From Maritalea mobilis (GTDB lineage Bacteria; Pseudomonadota; Alphaproteobacteria; Rhodobacterales; Rhodobacteraceae), in NCBI RefSeq assembly GCF_019800885.1, contig NZ_JAHVKE010000001.1:1674001-1738000 (forward strand): a stretch of DNA of 64,000 nt. Reading direction: 5' to 3'. Below, one piece after another: positions 43,390 through 51,594 of the stretch (the stretch's first letter is position 1; each line of letters starts with the position of its first letter). A program made the position numbers and the translations under genes. A model generated the notes under the pieces. That model made no database searches. It was given only the letters and a program-made list of their open reading frames with translations, and was not told where the DNA came from.

Positions 43390-43845
43390 ATGCGCAAGTT
43401 TCTCGTCGTACTCGACGACACCCGCGAATGCCTGAACGCAATGCGCTTTGCTGCGATGCGGGCCGCCAATACGGCGGGCGGGGTCGAGATCCTGTCCGTC
43501 ATTCCGCCGGATGAGTTCAACCACTGGATCGGTGTCGGAGAGGTCATGCGCGCCGAGGCCCGCGAACGGATCGAGGCGCATTACAACGTCTTCGCCAAGT
43601 GGATGCGCGACAAACAGGGCGTCGACCCGACCCTCGTGATCCGCGAGGGTGAGCCGGTGGACGAGATCCTGGCCCATATACGCGAAACACCCGAGATCGG
43701 CGTGCTGGTGCTGGGTGCCGGGTCGGACAAGGGCGGCCCCGGGCCGCTTGTCACCAAGCTGACCAAGACAGCCGGCACCCTGCCCGTTCCCATCACCATC
43801 GTTCCCGTGGAGCTGAGCAAGGAACAGCTTGAACAGATCACCTGA
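43390..43845 (+). CDS. universal stress protein (UspA family)
   Basis: A 151-residue protein beginning RKFLVVLDDTRECLNAMRFA, with the nucleotide-binding-type segment IGVLVLGAGSDKGGPGPLVTK toward the C-terminus and VPITIVPVEL as the last beta strand. ATG 43390 has AAGGG upstream. Usp proteins are dimeric stress factors, some binding ATP. The upstream gap holds a hairpin CCGCGCC-N7-GGCGCGG (about 43352-43375) that may end the aminotransferase transcript. Confidence 0.88.
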   Translation: MRKFLVVLDDTRECLNAMRFAAMRAANTAGGVEILSVIPPDEFNHWIGVGEVMRAEARERIEAHYNVFAKWMRDKQGVDPTLVIREGEPVDEILAHIRETPEIGVLVLGAGSDKGGPGPLVTKLTKTAGTLPVPITIVPVELSKEQLEQIT

Positions 43846-43855
43846 ATGGGAAAAG

Positions 43856-43872
43856 TTTAGAATCATTCCAAA
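43856..43872 (+). promoter_or_regulatory. Irr/ICE-type iron-control box upstream of nfu
   Basis: TTTAGAA-TCA-TTCCAAA differs by a single base from the iron control element TTTAGAA-N3-TTCTAAA bound by the haem-responsive Fur-family regulator Irr. It lies immediately upstream of the -35 hexamer at 43875, a position that would allow regulation of the Fe-S scaffold gene. Confidence 0.65.
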
Positions 43873-43874
43873 CC

Positions 43875-43903
43875 TTGACTTCGCGGCGCGCGATCCGCAT
43901 ATC
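43875..43903 (+). promoter_or_regulatory. promoter of the Nfu-type gene
   Basis: TTGACT (43875-43880) and CATATC (43898-43903) are separated by 17 bases. The start of transcription would be near 43910, about 20 bases before ATG 43931. Confidence 0.55.
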
Positions 43904-43930
43904 TGACGAAACTGATAAGGATCTCGTCCC

Positions 43931-44494
43931 ATGTTCATTCAGACCGAATCCACTCCGAACCCCGCCACGCTGAAATTCCTGCCCGGACAGTCCGTGCTGG
44001 AGTCCGGCACCGCGGATTTCCCGTCGGCCGATGCGGCAGGCACCTCGCCGCTCGCGCAGCGCATCTTCGCTGTCTCGGGCGTGACGGGCGTGTTCTTCGG
44101 CACCGATTTCGTGACGGTCACCAAGGCCGAGGAAACGGATTGGGATCACGTGAAGCCGGCCATTCTCGGCGCCATCATGGAGCATTTCCAATCCGGCGCG
44201 CCGGTGATGGAAGGCGAAGGGCAGGCCGCCGGTGGCCATGCCGATCATGAGGGCGAAGACGCCGAAATCGTGGGCCAGATCAAGACCCTGCTCGACACCC
44301 GCGTGCGTCCGGCCGTGGCGCAGGATGGCGGCGACATCACCTTCCACGGGTTTGACCGTGGCGTGGTTTACCTGCACATGCAGGGGGCCTGCGCGGGATG
44401 CCCCTCGTCCACGCTGACCCTCAAGATGGGGATCGAGAACCTGCTGCGGCACTACATCCCCGAAGTGGTCGAGGTGCGCCCTGTCACCGTCTGA
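43931..44494 (+). CDS. Nfu-type iron-sulfur cluster scaffold/carrier protein
   Basis: A 187-residue protein with the two domains of alphaproteobacterial and mitochondrial NFU1. The N-terminal Nfu_N domain is FIQTESTPNPATLKFLPGQ...VSGVTGVFFGTDFVTV (residues 1-90), and the C-terminal NifU domain is VRPAVAQDGGDITFHGFDRG...MQGACAGCPSSTLTLKMGIE, whose CxxC holds a [4Fe-4S] cluster. It delivers clusters to target enzymes. The Irr box upstream ties it to iron supply. Its stop overlaps the tsaB gene. Confidence 0.94.
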   Translation: MFIQTESTPNPATLKFLPGQSVLESGTADFPSADAAGTSPLAQRIFAVSGVTGVFFGTDFVTVTKAEETDWDHVKPAILGAIMEHFQSGAPVMEGEGQAAGGHADHEGEDAEIVGQIKTLLDTRVRPAVAQDGGDITFHGFDRGVVYLHMQGACAGCPSSTLTLKMGIENLLRHYIPEVVEVRPVTV

Positions 44495-45143
44495 CCCCCT
44501 GATCCTGGGCTTCGACACATCGGCCGCGCACTGCGCGGCCGCTTTGCTGTCGGGCAATCGTGTCATCTCGGCGGCCCATGAGGAGATGGGCAAGGGACAG
44601 GCCGAACGGCTGATGCCGCTCATCCAGGATGTGCTGGACGAGGCGGGCGTGACCCTCCGCGATCTCGATGCAATCGGTGTCGGGATCGGCCCCGGCAATT
44701 TCACCGGCATCCGCATCTCGGTTTCTGCCGCGCGCGGGCTGGCCTTGGCCCTAGGGATTCCGGCGGTGGGCGTCACGCTTCTCGATGCGCTTGCGCTTGA
44801 CGCGCCGCGCCCGCTGCTGGCCTGCCTCGATGCGCGCAGGGACAACCTCTATTTGCAACGTGTCGCCGACAGCGCCGACCGGGGACCAGACCTCGTGCCG
44901 CTGTCCGAGGCGCGGGATTGGGCCCTGCCCGGGATCACCGTTGTCGGCCAGCGCAGCGACGAGGTCGCGCAGTCGATTGGCGCGGCACACGCCCCGGCCG
45001 CCCACGCCCCCGCATCTGCCATCGCCCGCATCGCGGCGAAGCGCTGGCAGGACCCGGACCTTCCGCGCCCTGCGCCGCTTTATATCCGCCCTGCCGATGC
45101 CGCACCGTCGCGTGAAACCGGCCCCGTGATCCTGCCGGGGTGA
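44481..45143 (+). CDS. tsaB: tRNA threonylcarbamoyladenosine biosynthesis protein TsaB
   Basis: A protein of about 220 residues, partner of TsaD in making t6A on tRNAs reading ANN codons. The N-terminus LILGFDTSAAHCAAALLSG is the ASKHA first beta hairpin, and GVGIGPGNFTGIRISVSAARG is the TsaB signature. No in-frame ATG, GTG or TTG exists upstream of the conserved N-terminus. I place the start at CTG 44481, overlapping the Nfu stop by 14 bases; CTG 44499 is the other option. The GTGA junction leads into rimI, a standard pair. Confidence 0.87.
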   Translation: MSPSDPLILGFDTSAAHCAAALLSGNRVISAAHEEMGKGQAERLMPLIQDVLDEAGVTLRDLDAIGVGIGPGNFTGIRISVSAARGLALALGIPAVGVTLLDALALDAPRPLLACLDARRDNLYLQRVADSADRGPDLVPLSEARDWALPGITVVGQRSDEVAQSIGAAHAPAAHAPASAIARIAAKRWQDPDLPRPAPLYIRPADAAPSRETGPVILPG

Positions 45144-45145
45144 CC

Positions 45146-45568
45146 ATGACGCCCGAGGCCATGGCAGCGCTCTACGCGGCGGCATTTCCCGACAGCCGCC
45201 CGTGGACGGCGACGGAAATCGCCGCCCTGCTTGACCGGCCAAGCACCCATGCCATCACCGCACCGCATGGGTTCGCCCTGATCCAGGTCATCCCGCCCGA
45301 GGCCGAACTGCTGACGATCGTCATCGACACCGCCCGGCAGGGCCAAGGTTTGGGACGCGCGCTTCTGGATGAGACGCTGGAGCGTGCCGCGGCACTTGAC
45401 GCGTCCTGCCTCTTTCTCGAGGTGGACATGACCAACGCACCGGCCCGCGCGCTTTATGGTTCAGCAGGCTTCGAGCAGACCGGCCTTCGCGCGAACTACT
45501 ACGCACAAGCTGATGGATCACGCAGCGATGCCCTCCTGCTGCGCAAAGCGCTGTCGCCTGCCGCCTGA
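45146..45568 (+). CDS. rimI: ribosomal protein S18-alanine N-acetyltransferase-like GNAT
   Basis: A 140-residue GNAT acetyltransferase. LLTIVIDTARQGQGLGRALL is the acetyl-CoA loop (R/Q-x-x-G-x-G/A), and CLFLEVDMTNAPARALYGSAGF is the RimI-like stretch ending in AxxLYxxxGF. It should acetylate the N-terminal Ala of ribosomal protein S18. ATG 45146 or the GTG at 45140, overlapping the tsaB stop as GTGA, could be used. The tsaB-rimI neighbourhood supports the assignment. Confidence 0.88.
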   Translation: MTPEAMAALYAAAFPDSRPWTATEIAALLDRPSTHAITAPHGFALIQVIPPEAELLTIVIDTARQGQGLGRALLDETLERAAALDASCLFLEVDMTNAPARALYGSAGFEQTGLRANYYAQADGSRSDALLLRKALSPAA

Positions 45569-45624
45569 CGCAGCGACACCCCTGCGATACGTCGATCCTA
45601 TCGGCGCCTCATGGCAGAATCCGG

Positions 45625-45654
45625 TTGACCCTTCCCCGTCCCTTTGCCCTTAAT
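45625..45654 (+). promoter_or_regulatory. possible promoter of the second BMP transporter operon
   Basis: TTGACC (45625-45630) is followed after 18 bases by CTTAAT (45649-45654). Both hexamers are imperfect. It lies in the 168-base gap before the binding-protein gene and just upstream of a 13-base palindrome. Confidence 0.4.
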
Positions 45655-45664
45655 TCACGCCGAG

Positions 45665-45677
45665 GATCGTGACGATC
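45665..45677. promoter_or_regulatory. palindromic operator candidate GATCGT-G-ACGATC
   Basis: A perfect 13-base palindrome immediately downstream of the promoter candidate and 60 bases before the binding-protein start. Its size and position fit a repressor half-site pair, for example of a LacI- or GntR-type regulator, though no regulator gene is adjacent. Confidence 0.45.
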
Positions 45678-45736
45678 TTTGATGCGAGAGGGCTGCCTGC
45701 CTCAATGTGCAGCCCCCCACCAACCGGGAGATACAC

Positions 45737-46732
45737 ATGAGCATGATGAAGTCCTTCCTCGGCGCGGCCGCCGCGCTGGCAATCACTGCCACGGGCGCGC
45801 TGGCCGAACCGGCCCTCGTCTTCGACCTCGGCGGCAAGTTCGACCGCTCCTTCAACGAGGCCGCCTTCAACGGCGCCGAGATGTGGGCCGAGGAAACCGG
45901 CGAAAGCTATCGCGAGATCGAGCTTCAGAACGACGCCCAGCGCGAACAGGCGCTGCGCCGCCTGGCCGAGGCCGGGTCCAACCCGATCGTCATGGCCGGT
46001 TTCGCCTTTGGCTCGACCCTGGACGTGATCGCGCCGGAATACCCCGACACCAGCTTCGTGATCATCGACGCCGTGGTGGACCAGCCCAACGTGCAGTCGA
46101 TCATCTTCCAGGAGCATGAAGGCTCCTACCTCGTCGGCATGCTGGCCGCGATGGCCTCGGAAAGCGGCACGGTCGGTTTCGTCGGCGGCATGGACATCCC
46201 GCTGATCTCGCGCTTCGCCTGCGGCTATGCCCAGGGCGCCGTGGCCGCCAACCCCGATGCAACCGTTTTGGCCAACATGACCGGCACCACGCCGGCCGCA
46301 TGGAACGACCCGGTGCGCGGCGGTGAACTGGCCCGCGGCCAGATCGAGCGTGGCGCCGACGTGATCTATGCCGCCGCCGGCGGCACCGGTATCGGCGTTC
46401 TTCAGGCCGCCGCCGACGCAGGTGTGTTCGGCATCGGCGTCGACTCGAACCAGAACTACCTGCACCCGGGCTCCATGCTGACCTCGATGCTCAAGCGCGT
46501 CGACGTGGCCGTCTACAACGCCTTCACCGCCGGTGAGGAGATCGAACCCGGCCTCGTCGTTCTCGGCCTCGAGGAAGAGGGCGTGGGCTACGCCCTCGAC
46601 GAATATAACGAAGAACTGATCACCGAAGAGATGATGGCCGCCGTGGACGAAGCGCGCGCCGCGATCATCGCCGGTGATATCGAGGTTCACAATTTCTCGG
46701 ACGACGGCACCTGCCCCGTGCAGATGCAATAA
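45737..46732 (+). CDS. BMP family ABC transporter substrate-binding protein (second system)
   Basis: A 331-residue periplasmic lipid-free binding protein with GGGAGA upstream of ATG 45737 and a signal peptide ending in GALAE. Family blocks are LVFDLGGKFDRSFNEAAFNGAEM, IVMAGFAFGSTLDVIAPEYPD, IIFQEHEGSYLVGMLAAMAS and GGMDIPLISRFACGYAQG. This resembles the PnrA/BmpA group that binds purine nucleosides more closely than the first system does. It is followed by its own ATPase and two permeases. Confidence 0.94.
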   Translation: MSMMKSFLGAAAALAITATGALAEPALVFDLGGKFDRSFNEAAFNGAEMWAEETGESYREIELQNDAQREQALRRLAEAGSNPIVMAGFAFGSTLDVIAPEYPDTSFVIIDAVVDQPNVQSIIFQEHEGSYLVGMLAAMASESGTVGFVGGMDIPLISRFACGYAQGAVAANPDATVLANMTGTTPAAWNDPVRGGELARGQIERGADVIYAAAGGTGIGVLQAAADAGVFGIGVDSNQNYLHPGSMLTSMLKRVDVAVYNAFTAGEEIEPGLVVLGLEEEGVGYALDEYNEELITEEMMAAVDEARAAIIAGDIEVHNFSDDGTCPVQMQ

Positions 46733-46744
46733 GGACGGCATGAC

Positions 46745-46773
46745 GCACCGGCAGGGCTTGCCCCCACCGGTGC
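46745..46773 (+). repeat. first hairpin between binding protein and ATPase genes
   Basis: GCACCGG (46745-46751) pairs with CCGGTGC (46767-46773), with an inner GGGC/GCCC stem. It is the first of two tandem hairpins in the 131-base gap and may protect the upstream mRNA. Confidence 0.55.
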
Positions 46774-46792
46774 ATGCGCCGAAAAACCGGAC

Positions 46793-46825
46793 CGGGCCGC
46801 GGCATGACACGCCCGCGGCCCGTTT
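46793..46825 (+). terminator. attenuator-like terminator between binding protein and ATPase genes
   Basis: CGGGCCGCGG (46793-46802) pairs perfectly with CCGCGGCCCG (46813-46822) around a ten-base loop, followed by TTT. It probably causes partial termination so that the binding protein is made in excess over the transporter core. Confidence 0.7.
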
Positions 46826-46863
46826 CCCATCAGGACACGCCCCCATCCGCCAAAGGGTCGCCC

Positions 46864-48402
46864 ATGACCAGCACACCCCCCGCCATCGAGCTCCGCGGCA
46901 TCTCCAAGGCCTTCGGCCCTGTGCAAGCCAACAAGGACATCTCGATCTCCGTTCAGCCGGGCACGATCCACGGCATCGTGGGCGAGAACGGCGCGGGGAA
47001 ATCCACACTGATGTCCATCCTCTACGGCTTCTACAAGGCCGATAAGGGCGAGATTTACATCAACGGACAGCTGACCCCGATCCCCGACAGCCAGGCCGCC
47101 ATCCGCGCCGGTATCGGGATGGTCCACCAGCATTTCAAGCTGGTCGAGAATTTCACCGTGGTCGAGAATGTCATCCTCGGGGCCGAGGACGGGGCAATGC
47201 TGCAGCCCTCGATCTCCAAGGCGCGCAAGCTTCTGACCGACCTCGCCGCCGAATACGGGCTGGAGGTGAACCCCGACGCCAGGATCGAGGATCTGTCCGT
47301 TGGCCACCAGCAACGCGTCGAGATCCTCAAACAACTCTACCGCCAGGCCGATATCCTCATCCTTGACGAGCCGACCGGCGTTCTGACCCCTGCCGAAGCC
47401 GACCAGTTGTTCCGTATCCTCGAACGGCTGAAGGAAGAGGGGAAGACCATCATCCTGATCACGCACAAGCTGCGCGAGATCATGGAGGTGACCGATACCG
47501 TGTCGGTCATGCGGCGCGGGCAGATGACGGCCACGGTCAAGACGTCCGACACCTCGCCTGCCGAACTGGCCGAACTGATGGTTGGCCGCAAGGTGCTGCT
47601 GCGGGTCGACAAGGCCCCGGCCAAACCCGGCAAGACCGTGCTGGAGGTCGACAACCTGCGTGTGCGCCATCACGGGGTCGACAAGCTCAAGGGCATCTCC
47701 TTCCAGATCCGTGCGGGCGAGATCCTTGGCATCGCTGGCGTTGCGGGGAACGGGCAATCCGAATTGCTGGAGGTGCTGGGCGGCATGATCCCGGCACAGG
47801 GCGGAACCGTGCGCATGAACGGCGACGCGATCGACCTGACCGGCGCGAAATCCGACGGGCAGTCGCGCCGCGCCCGTGGCATCGCCCATGTCCCCGAAGA
47901 CCGGCAGTCGGAAGGCCTGATCATGCCCTACGAGGCGTGGGAAAACATGGCCTTCGGCTATCATCACGACCCGGCCTACCAGGCCAATCGCTTCTTGATG
48001 AACAACGCCGCGATCAAGGCCGACACTGCCGAGAAGATGGAGCAATACGACGTCCGCCCGCGCAACCCGCGCCTGCCGGCGCGCAACTTCTCGGGCGGCA
48101 ACCAGCAAAAGATCGTCGTCGCCCGCGAGATGGAGCGCAACCCCGACCTGTTGCTGGTCGGTCAGCCGACCCGCGGTGTCGATATCGGCGCGATCGAATT
48201 CATCCACCGCCAGATCATCGCGCTGCGCGACCAGGGCAAGGCGATCCTGCTGGTCTCGGTGGAACTGGACGAGATCATGGGCCTGTCCGACCGCATCGCG
48301 GTCATGTTCGATGGGCAGATCATGGGCGAACGCCTGCCCGACCAAACCGATGAAAACGAGCTGGGCCTGATGATGGCCGGCATGACCAAGGGGGCCGCGT
48401 AA
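46864..48402 (+). CDS. BMP-type ABC transporter, ATP-binding protein (second system)
   Basis: A 512-residue double ATPase. Domain 1 has Walker A GENGAGKSTLMSILYGF, signature LSVGHQQRVEILKQL and Walker B LILDEPTGVLTP. Domain 2 is the usual degenerate copy, with GVAGNGQSELLEVLGG in place of a full P-loop, signature FSGGNQQKIVVAREM and QPTRGVDIGA. It energises the two permeases downstream. ATG 46864 follows the attenuator; upstream in-frame starts lie within it. Confidence 0.93.
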   Translation: MTSTPPAIELRGISKAFGPVQANKDISISVQPGTIHGIVGENGAGKSTLMSILYGFYKADKGEIYINGQLTPIPDSQAAIRAGIGMVHQHFKLVENFTVVENVILGAEDGAMLQPSISKARKLLTDLAAEYGLEVNPDARIEDLSVGHQQRVEILKQLYRQADILILDEPTGVLTPAEADQLFRILERLKEEGKTIILITHKLREIMEVTDTVSVMRRGQMTATVKTSDTSPAELAELMVGRKVLLRVDKAPAKPGKTVLEVDNLRVRHHGVDKLKGISFQIRAGEILGIAGVAGNGQSELLEVLGGMIPAQGGTVRMNGDAIDLTGAKSDGQSRRARGIAHVPEDRQSEGLIMPYEAWENMAFGYHHDPAYQANRFLMNNAAIKADTAEKMEQYDVRPRNPRLPARNFSGGNQQKIVVAREMERNPDLLLVGQPTRGVDIGAIEFIHRQIIALRDQGKAILLVSVELDEIMGLSDRIAVMFDGQIMGERLPDQTDENELGLMMAGMTKGAA

Positions 48403-48405
48403 CCC

Positions 48406-49575
48406 ATGGACAAGATGCCTAAATGGGCCGATGTCATCCTGATCCCGTTGATCAGCGTTATCCTGGCGCTTCTGGTGTCGGGGCTTGTGGTGATCTTCAT
48501 CGGCGAAAGCCCGATCGAAGCGATGCAGATCATGATCCGTGGTGCCTTCGGCAACGCCTATGGATGGGGCTACACGCTCTTTTACACCACGAATTTCATT
48601 TTCACCGGGCTGGCCGTGGCCGTCGCCTTCCATGCCAAGATGTTCAACATCGGGGGCGAGGGGCAGGCCGCGCTCGGGGGCCTCGGTGTTGCGATCATCT
48701 GCCTGACGATCCCATGGCCGCACTGGTCCGTCGCGCTGCTGGCCGCCGTGATCGGCTCTGCCGTCTTCGGGGCGGCCTGGGCGGCGATCCCGGCCTACCT
48801 GCAGGCAAAACGGGGCAGCCATATCGTGATCACCACGATCATGTTCAACTTCATCGCTTCGGCGTTGTTGGTATATCTGCTGGTCAACGTGTTCCGCGTG
48901 CCCGGCTCCATGGCGCCCGAAACCGCCCGCTTCCCCGAGGCGGTGCACCTGCCCAACGCGTCGCAATTCGCGGGCTTCCTCGGGTTCCGCCCGTCAACGC
49001 CGCTGAACGTCTCCTTCTTCGTGGCGATCCTTGCCTGCGTCTTCGTCTGGCTGCTGATCTGGCGCACCCGGCTGGGTTACGAGATCCGCGCCTTCGGCCA
49101 TTCCGAGACCGCCGCCGTCTATGCCGGCATCCACCCGGTCAAGATCGTCATGGTCTCCATGCTGATCTCGGGCGGGCTGGCCGGCATGATGGCGATCAAC
49201 GGTGTCATGGGCGAGGCCGAGCGGCTGGTGATCGACAACGTGCAGGGCGCGGGCTTCGTCGGCATTGCCGTGGCGCTGATGGGACGGTCGCATCCGGTGG
49301 GCGTGTTCCTCGCCGCGCTGCTGTTCGGAGCGCTCTACCAGGGCGGGGCCGAACTGGAATTCGAGATGCCTGCCGTCAGCCGCGAGATGATTGTGGTCAT
49401 CCAGGCGCTGGTGATCCTGTTCACCGGGGCGCTGGACAACATGGTGCGGATGCCGATGGAGGCCTTCTTCCTCGCCCGTCACCGGCGGCAAGAGGCGGCG
49501 GCGGCCGCCGCGGCGCCGAACCCCAAGCCCGACGCGGCCCATACCGGCGCACCAGCCGCCCAACGCGAGGAGTGA
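48406..49575 (+). CDS. BMP-type ABC transporter permease 1 (second system)
   Basis: A 389-residue membrane protein starting three bases after the ATPase stop. VAFHAKMFNIGGEGQAALGG is the NIGxEGQ signature, and MGRSHPVGVFLAALLFGALYQGG is the conserved end block. The C-terminal tail is Ala/Pro-rich and cytoplasmic. It is homologous to the permease at 2496-3584. Confidence 0.93.
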   Translation: MDKMPKWADVILIPLISVILALLVSGLVVIFIGESPIEAMQIMIRGAFGNAYGWGYTLFYTTNFIFTGLAVAVAFHAKMFNIGGEGQAALGGLGVAIICLTIPWPHWSVALLAAVIGSAVFGAAWAAIPAYLQAKRGSHIVITTIMFNFIASALLVYLLVNVFRVPGSMAPETARFPEAVHLPNASQFAGFLGFRPSTPLNVSFFVAILACVFVWLLIWRTRLGYEIRAFGHSETAAVYAGIHPVKIVMVSMLISGGLAGMMAINGVMGEAERLVIDNVQGAGFVGIAVALMGRSHPVGVFLAALLFGALYQGGAELEFEMPAVSREMIVVIQALVILFTGALDNMVRMPMEAFFLARHRRQEAAAAAAAPNPKPDAAHTGAPAAQREE

Positions 49576-49579
49576 TCCA

Positions 49580-50545
49580 ATGGATTTCCTGACCATCCTC
49601 CAGATCCTCGACTCGACGGTGCGACTGGCCACGCCGCTCTTGCTGGCCTGCCTTGCGGGGCTGTTCTCGGAACGCTCGGGGATTTTCGATATCGGGCTCG
49701 AGGGCAAGATGCTGGCCGCAGCCTTCGCCTCGGCAGCCATCGCCTTCGTCACCGGCAGCGCCTGGGCGGGGCTGGCGGCGGGCATCGGGGCCTCGATGAT
49801 CCTTGCGCTGTTGCATGGGGTGGCCTCCATCACGTTCCGCGGCAATCAGCTGATTTCCGGTGTGGCGATCAACTTCCTCGCAGCAGGCCTGTCGGTCGTG
49901 ATCGCACAAACCGCGTTCCGCCAGGGCGGCCGTACACCTGCGCTGACCGGCGATGCCCGGTTCACCGAGATCACCCTGCCTTTCGCCGACGCGGTCGCGG
50001 ATGTCCCGGTGATCGGGCCGATCTATGCCAACCTGATCTCGGGCCACTCCATCCTTGTCTATGTCGCGCTGCTGATCGTGCCGCTGACATGGTGGGTGTT
50101 GTTCCGCACACGCTTTGGCCTGCGCCTGCGCGCCGTGGGCGAGAACCCCGCCGCTGTCGACACCGCCGGTATCTCGGTCGTCGGCCTGCGCTATGCCGCC
50201 GTGCTGATCTGCGGCGTTCTGTGCGGGATCGCGGGGGCCTATCTTGCCACGTCGCTTTCCGCCGGGTTCGTGAAGGACATGAGCGCGGGGCGCGGCTTCA
50301 TCGCGCTGGCGGCCCTGATCTTTTCGAAATGGCGGCCCTGGTACGCCTTGATGGCCTGCCTGCTCTTCGGCCTGCTCGACGCGGTGGGCAACCGCTACCA
50401 GAATATCCAGTTGGGCGATTTCGTGATCCCGGTCCAGTTCATGCAGGCGCTGCCCTACATCCTGACCGTCATCATCCTTGCCGGGTTCGTGGGCCGGGCC
50501 ATTCCGCCGCGTGCGGGCGGCGAGCCTTACGTGAAAGAGCGCTGA
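49580..50545 (+). CDS. BMP-type ABC transporter permease 2 (second system)
   Basis: A 321-residue membrane protein four bases after permease 1. LFSERSGIFDIGLEGKMLAAA is the second-permease signature (here DIGLEGKM), and LRAVGENPAAVDTAGISVVG matches the nucleoside permease coupling region. FSKWRPWYALMACLLFGL is shared with the first system's second permease. A strong terminator follows, so the operon is a complete four-gene importer. Confidence 0.93.
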   Translation: MDFLTILQILDSTVRLATPLLLACLAGLFSERSGIFDIGLEGKMLAAAFASAAIAFVTGSAWAGLAAGIGASMILALLHGVASITFRGNQLISGVAINFLAAGLSVVIAQTAFRQGGRTPALTGDARFTEITLPFADAVADVPVIGPIYANLISGHSILVYVALLIVPLTWWVLFRTRFGLRLRAVGENPAAVDTAGISVVGLRYAAVLICGVLCGIAGAYLATSLSAGFVKDMSAGRGFIALAALIFSKWRPWYALMACLLFGLLDAVGNRYQNIQLGDFVIPVQFMQALPYILTVIILAGFVGRAIPPRAGGEPYVKER

Positions 50546-50565
50546 CCGTTCCGCGTTTCGCCTGC

Positions 50566-50592
50566 GAAAGGCGGGAGGCCTTCCCGCCTTTC
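50566..50592 (+). terminator. rho-independent terminator of the second BMP operon
   Basis: GAAAGGCGGGA (50566-50576) pairs perfectly over 11 bases with TCCCGCCTTTC (50582-50592), loop of five. It lies 20 bases after the last permease gene. Confidence 0.85.
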
Positions 50593-50673
50593 CGAGCTTT
50601 CGCGATGTGAGCAGTCTAGCCACAGGTATGGCCCCGCGTTACATCTGTAAGGGCGCAGAACGGGAAGCCGCCC

Positions 50674-51594
50674 ATGCAAATCTACCTGCCCATTGCCGAG
50701 GTCAGCGTGAACGCGTTTCTGCTGCTTGGCCTTGGCGGGCTGGTGGGGATCCTGTCCGGCATGTTCGGCGTGGGCGGCGGGTTCCTTCTGACGCCCTTGC
50801 TTTTTTTCATCGGCATCCCGCCCGCCGTTGCGGTGGCGACCCAGTCGAACCAGATCGTCGCATCCTCGATCTCGGGCGTTCTGGCGCATTTCCGACGAAA
50901 GACCGTGGATCTGAAAATGGGCGTGGTGCTGCTGATCGGCGGCCTTGTCGGGGCCGGCGCGGGCGTGCAGATCTTCGCGCTGCTCACCCGGTTGGGCCAG
51001 GTCGATCTGGCGGTGCAGCTTTGCTACGTCGTCTTCCTTGGGGTGATCGGCGGTCTGATGCTGATCGAGAGCCTGAAGGCCTTGAAACGGTCCCGGATTC
51101 CCGGTGGAGCACCGCCGCCCAAACGCAGGCATATCGGCTGGATCCACGGGCTGCCCTTCAAGATGCGGTTCCGCACCTCTGGCCTCTATATCTCGGCGAT
51201 CCCGCCGCTGGTGGTGGGCCTTCTGGTTGGCATCCTCGCCGCTGTCATGGGCGTGGGCGGGGGCTTTATCATGGTCCCGGCGATGATCTACCTGCTGGGC
51301 ATGCCCACCAAGGTCGTGGTCGGCACCTCGCTGTTCCAAATCATCTTCGTGACCGGCTTTGCGACGATCATGCACGCCACGACGAACTACACCGTCGATA
51401 TGGTGCTGGCGCTTCTTCTGATCGTGGGCGGGGTGATCGGCGCCCAGATCGGCACAACGATCGGCGTGAAGATGAAGGCCGAGCAGTTGCGCATCCTTCT
51501 GGCGCTGATGGTTTTGGGGGTCTGCGGCAAGATCGCGCTGGACCTGCTGCTCTATCCCAATGACCTCTATTCGCTGGCCGAGGTGATCCAATGA
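50674..51594 (+). CDS. TSUP family (TauE/SafE-like) membrane transporter
   Basis: A 306-residue membrane protein with about eight helices in two repeats. Each repeat begins with the glycine-rich TSUP signature: LVGILSGMFGVGGGFLLTPLL near residue 25 and VGILAAVMGVGGGFIMVPAM near residue 185. ATQSNQIVASSISGVLAHFR and VVGTSLFQIIFVTGFATIMH are the partner motifs. TSUP proteins export sulfite, sulfoacetate or related anions. It overlaps the TIGR02186 gene by ATGA. Confidence 0.9.
   Translation: MQIYLPIAEVSVNAFLLLGLGGLVGILSGMFGVGGGFLLTPLLFFIGIPPAVAVATQSNQIVASSISGVLAHFRRKTVDLKMGVVLLIGGLVGAGAGVQIFALLTRLGQVDLAVQLCYVVFLGVIGGLMLIESLKALKRSRIPGGAPPPKRRHIGWIHGLPFKMRFRTSGLYISAIPPLVVGLLVGILAAVMGVGGGFIMVPAMIYLLGMPTKVVVGTSLFQIIFVTGFATIMHATTNYTVDMVLALLLIVGGVIGAQIGTTIGVKMKAEQLRILLALMVLGVCGKIALDLLLYPNDLYSLAEVIQ

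Noticed and set aside
46687-48966. A 759-codon minus-strand frame across the second BMP ATPase and permease genes
   Set aside because: It overlaps two genes with complete ABC signatures and normal codon use. The product is rich in His, Gln and Asp repeats typical of antisense frames.
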